Below, piece by piece: positions 63,312-64,000 of a DNA stretch of 64,000 nucleotides. The translations under genes and the position numbers were made by a program. The stretch is from Pseudomonadota bacterium (GTDB lineage Bacteria > Pseudomonadota > Gammaproteobacteria > Pseudomonadales > Pseudohongiellaceae), in contig JAQBSZ010000017.1 in NCBI GenBank assembly GCA_027623555.1, forward strand, positions 28,213 to 92,212, written 5' to 3'. How positions within the stretch are numbered: the stretch's first letter is position 1; the number at the start of each line of letters is the position of its first letter. Below the pieces are notes generated by a model. It did no database searches and was not told the origin of the DNA. It saw only the letters and a list, made by a program, of their open reading frames with translations.

Positions 63312-63854
63312 GTGAAAATAAATCAACTAATAAGATTGGCCTTTCTTCTTTTTGCCTTCAGTGGAATTGTCGCCTGTAGTTCCAGCGGCGAAGAAGTCGC
63401 CCCCATTCCTGAAGTAGCAGAAACCAGCGAATCCGGAGTTGATGCGACTACCCGTCGTACACAGGAACTGGAAGAAGAAGCCAGGAGACGAGCCGCCGCG
63501 GCAGAAGAGCGCATGATGCGTTCAGCACTGGCCACTAAAGTTTTCTATTTCGATTTTGATGTGGCAGAGTTTCGAGGCGCAGATCGTGATGTATTGACTT
63601 ATCACGCCCGTGATCTCGCCGCCAACCCCAGCAAGCGAATCCGCCTCGAGGGGCATGCCGACGAACGCGGCACGCGAGAGTACAACATTGCTCTGGGTGA
63701 GCGTCGCGCTAATGGTATTCTTAATTACTTTATCGTGAACGGAGCTGCACGAAATCAGATTGAGACTGTCAGCTACGGAGAAGAGCGCCCTGCCGATCGC
63801 GCCACTACAGAGGCGGCCTATCAACGCAATCGCCGAGTAGAAATCGTCGACTAG
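63312..63854 (+). CDS. pal: peptidoglycan-associated lipoprotein Pal
   Basis: 180 residues from GTG 63312, six bases after TAGGAG; an upstream frame lacks a suitable start. Lipoprotein signal LLFAFSGIVAC with Cys22 acylated. An alanine/glutamate/arginine-rich linker (residues 45-70) leads to the OmpA-like domain: VFYFDFDVAEF, RIRLEGHADERGTREYNIALGERRA and YGEERPADRATTEAAYQRNRRVEIVD. It binds peptidoglycan and, with Tol proteins, keeps the outer membrane in place during division. tolB is not in the window, where an ACAD operon diverges instead. Confidence 0.93.
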   Translation: MKINQLIRLAFLLFAFSGIVACSSSGEEVAPIPEVAETSESGVDATTRRTQELEEEARRRAAAAEERMMRSALATKVFYFDFDVAEFRGADRDVLTYHARDLAANPSKRIRLEGHADERGTREYNIALGERRANGILNYFIVNGAARNQIETVSYGEERPADRATTEAAYQRNRRVEIVD

Positions 63855-63876
63855 ATAGAATCAGATTAGGAAGATT

Positions 63877-63906
63877 AAGCCGAACCCTTTTGTTCGGCTT
63901 TTTTTT
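63877..63906 (+). terminator. rho-independent terminator after pal
   Basis: AAGCCGAAC (63877-63885) pairs perfectly with GTTCGGCTT (63892-63900), six-base loop, followed by TTTTTT. Confidence 0.92.
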
Positions 63907-64000
63907 GCCTGCTGAATCACTAGGGAGCCTCTGAACAAGACTATGGCCACTCTGCGGGAGTCTGTCGCGTTTTGCCGCCAGGCGGCGTGCGCAGGCAATG
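63907..64000. other. window end, no gene recognised
   Basis: The last 94 bases lie after the pal terminator. I see no start codon with a good ribosome-binding site. GGGAGCCTCTGAACAA (63923-63938) looks somewhat like a transposon terminus, but no transposase is inside the window. Confidence 0.3.

Overview
The window looks like part of a chromosome from a free-living, probably aquatic gammaproteobacterium with roughly balanced base composition. Supporting genes are pal, arfB, a Cys4 FNR regulator, fadH, UspE-type stress proteins and a large TonB-dependent receptor. I cannot place it more precisely. I saw no rRNA, tRNA, CRISPR array or complete insertion sequence. Genes are densely packed in short operons.

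Layout. 0-6.9 kb: a YdeI-like protein, a BRCT protein, then a likely operon of a thioredoxin-fold protein (2163), a selenoprotein read through an in-frame UGA (3618-4142, UGSC motif, with a bacterial SECIS-like hairpin) and a thiolase; arfB and small genes follow. 7.1-12.1 kb: a complete branched-chain-type ABC transporter (binding protein, two permeases, two ATPases). 12.2-16.8 kb: S1/P1 nuclease; fused anthranilate synthase trpE(G) preceded by a tandem-Trp leader peptide and attenuator; a frameshifted small exported gene; a 2OG-Fe(II) oxygenase. 17-30 kb: TonB receptor, LLM oxidoreductase lacking a normal start codon, VOC protein, S9 peptidase, exported TldD/TldE-type pair and an exported enolase-superfamily protein. 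30-35 kb: mostly single enzymes on the minus strand. 35-43.4 kb: beta-oxidation genes (three acyl-CoA dehydrogenases, Zn alcohol dehydrogenase, multifunctional hydratase/dehydrogenase, thiolase).

43.4-53.2 kb is a low-oxygen/stress island: cytochrome c, Hsp20, four universal stress proteins, a voltage-gated K+ channel, a DksA/TraR zinc-finger protein, an EEP-cardiolipin synthase pair and an FNR regulator. Four FNR-type boxes (TTGAY-N4-RTCAA or one mismatch) lie in its intergenic regions, several spaced as expected for class II activation. 53.2-63 kb: fadH, an esterase, a split spermidine-synthase-like pair, then a minus-strand operon of SDR, APH-type kinase, histidine phosphatase and two acyl-CoA dehydrogenases. 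That set resembles the kinase/ACAD/SDR logic of 4-hydroxyacyl-CoA (levulinate-type) catabolism. The window ends with pal and its terminator.

The most notable items are the UGSC selenoprotein operon, the trp attenuator with a nearly leaderless leader peptide, the FNR-box island, the possible 4-hydroxy-acid degradation operon, and two genes with lesions (an ATG-to-ATC start and a frameshift).
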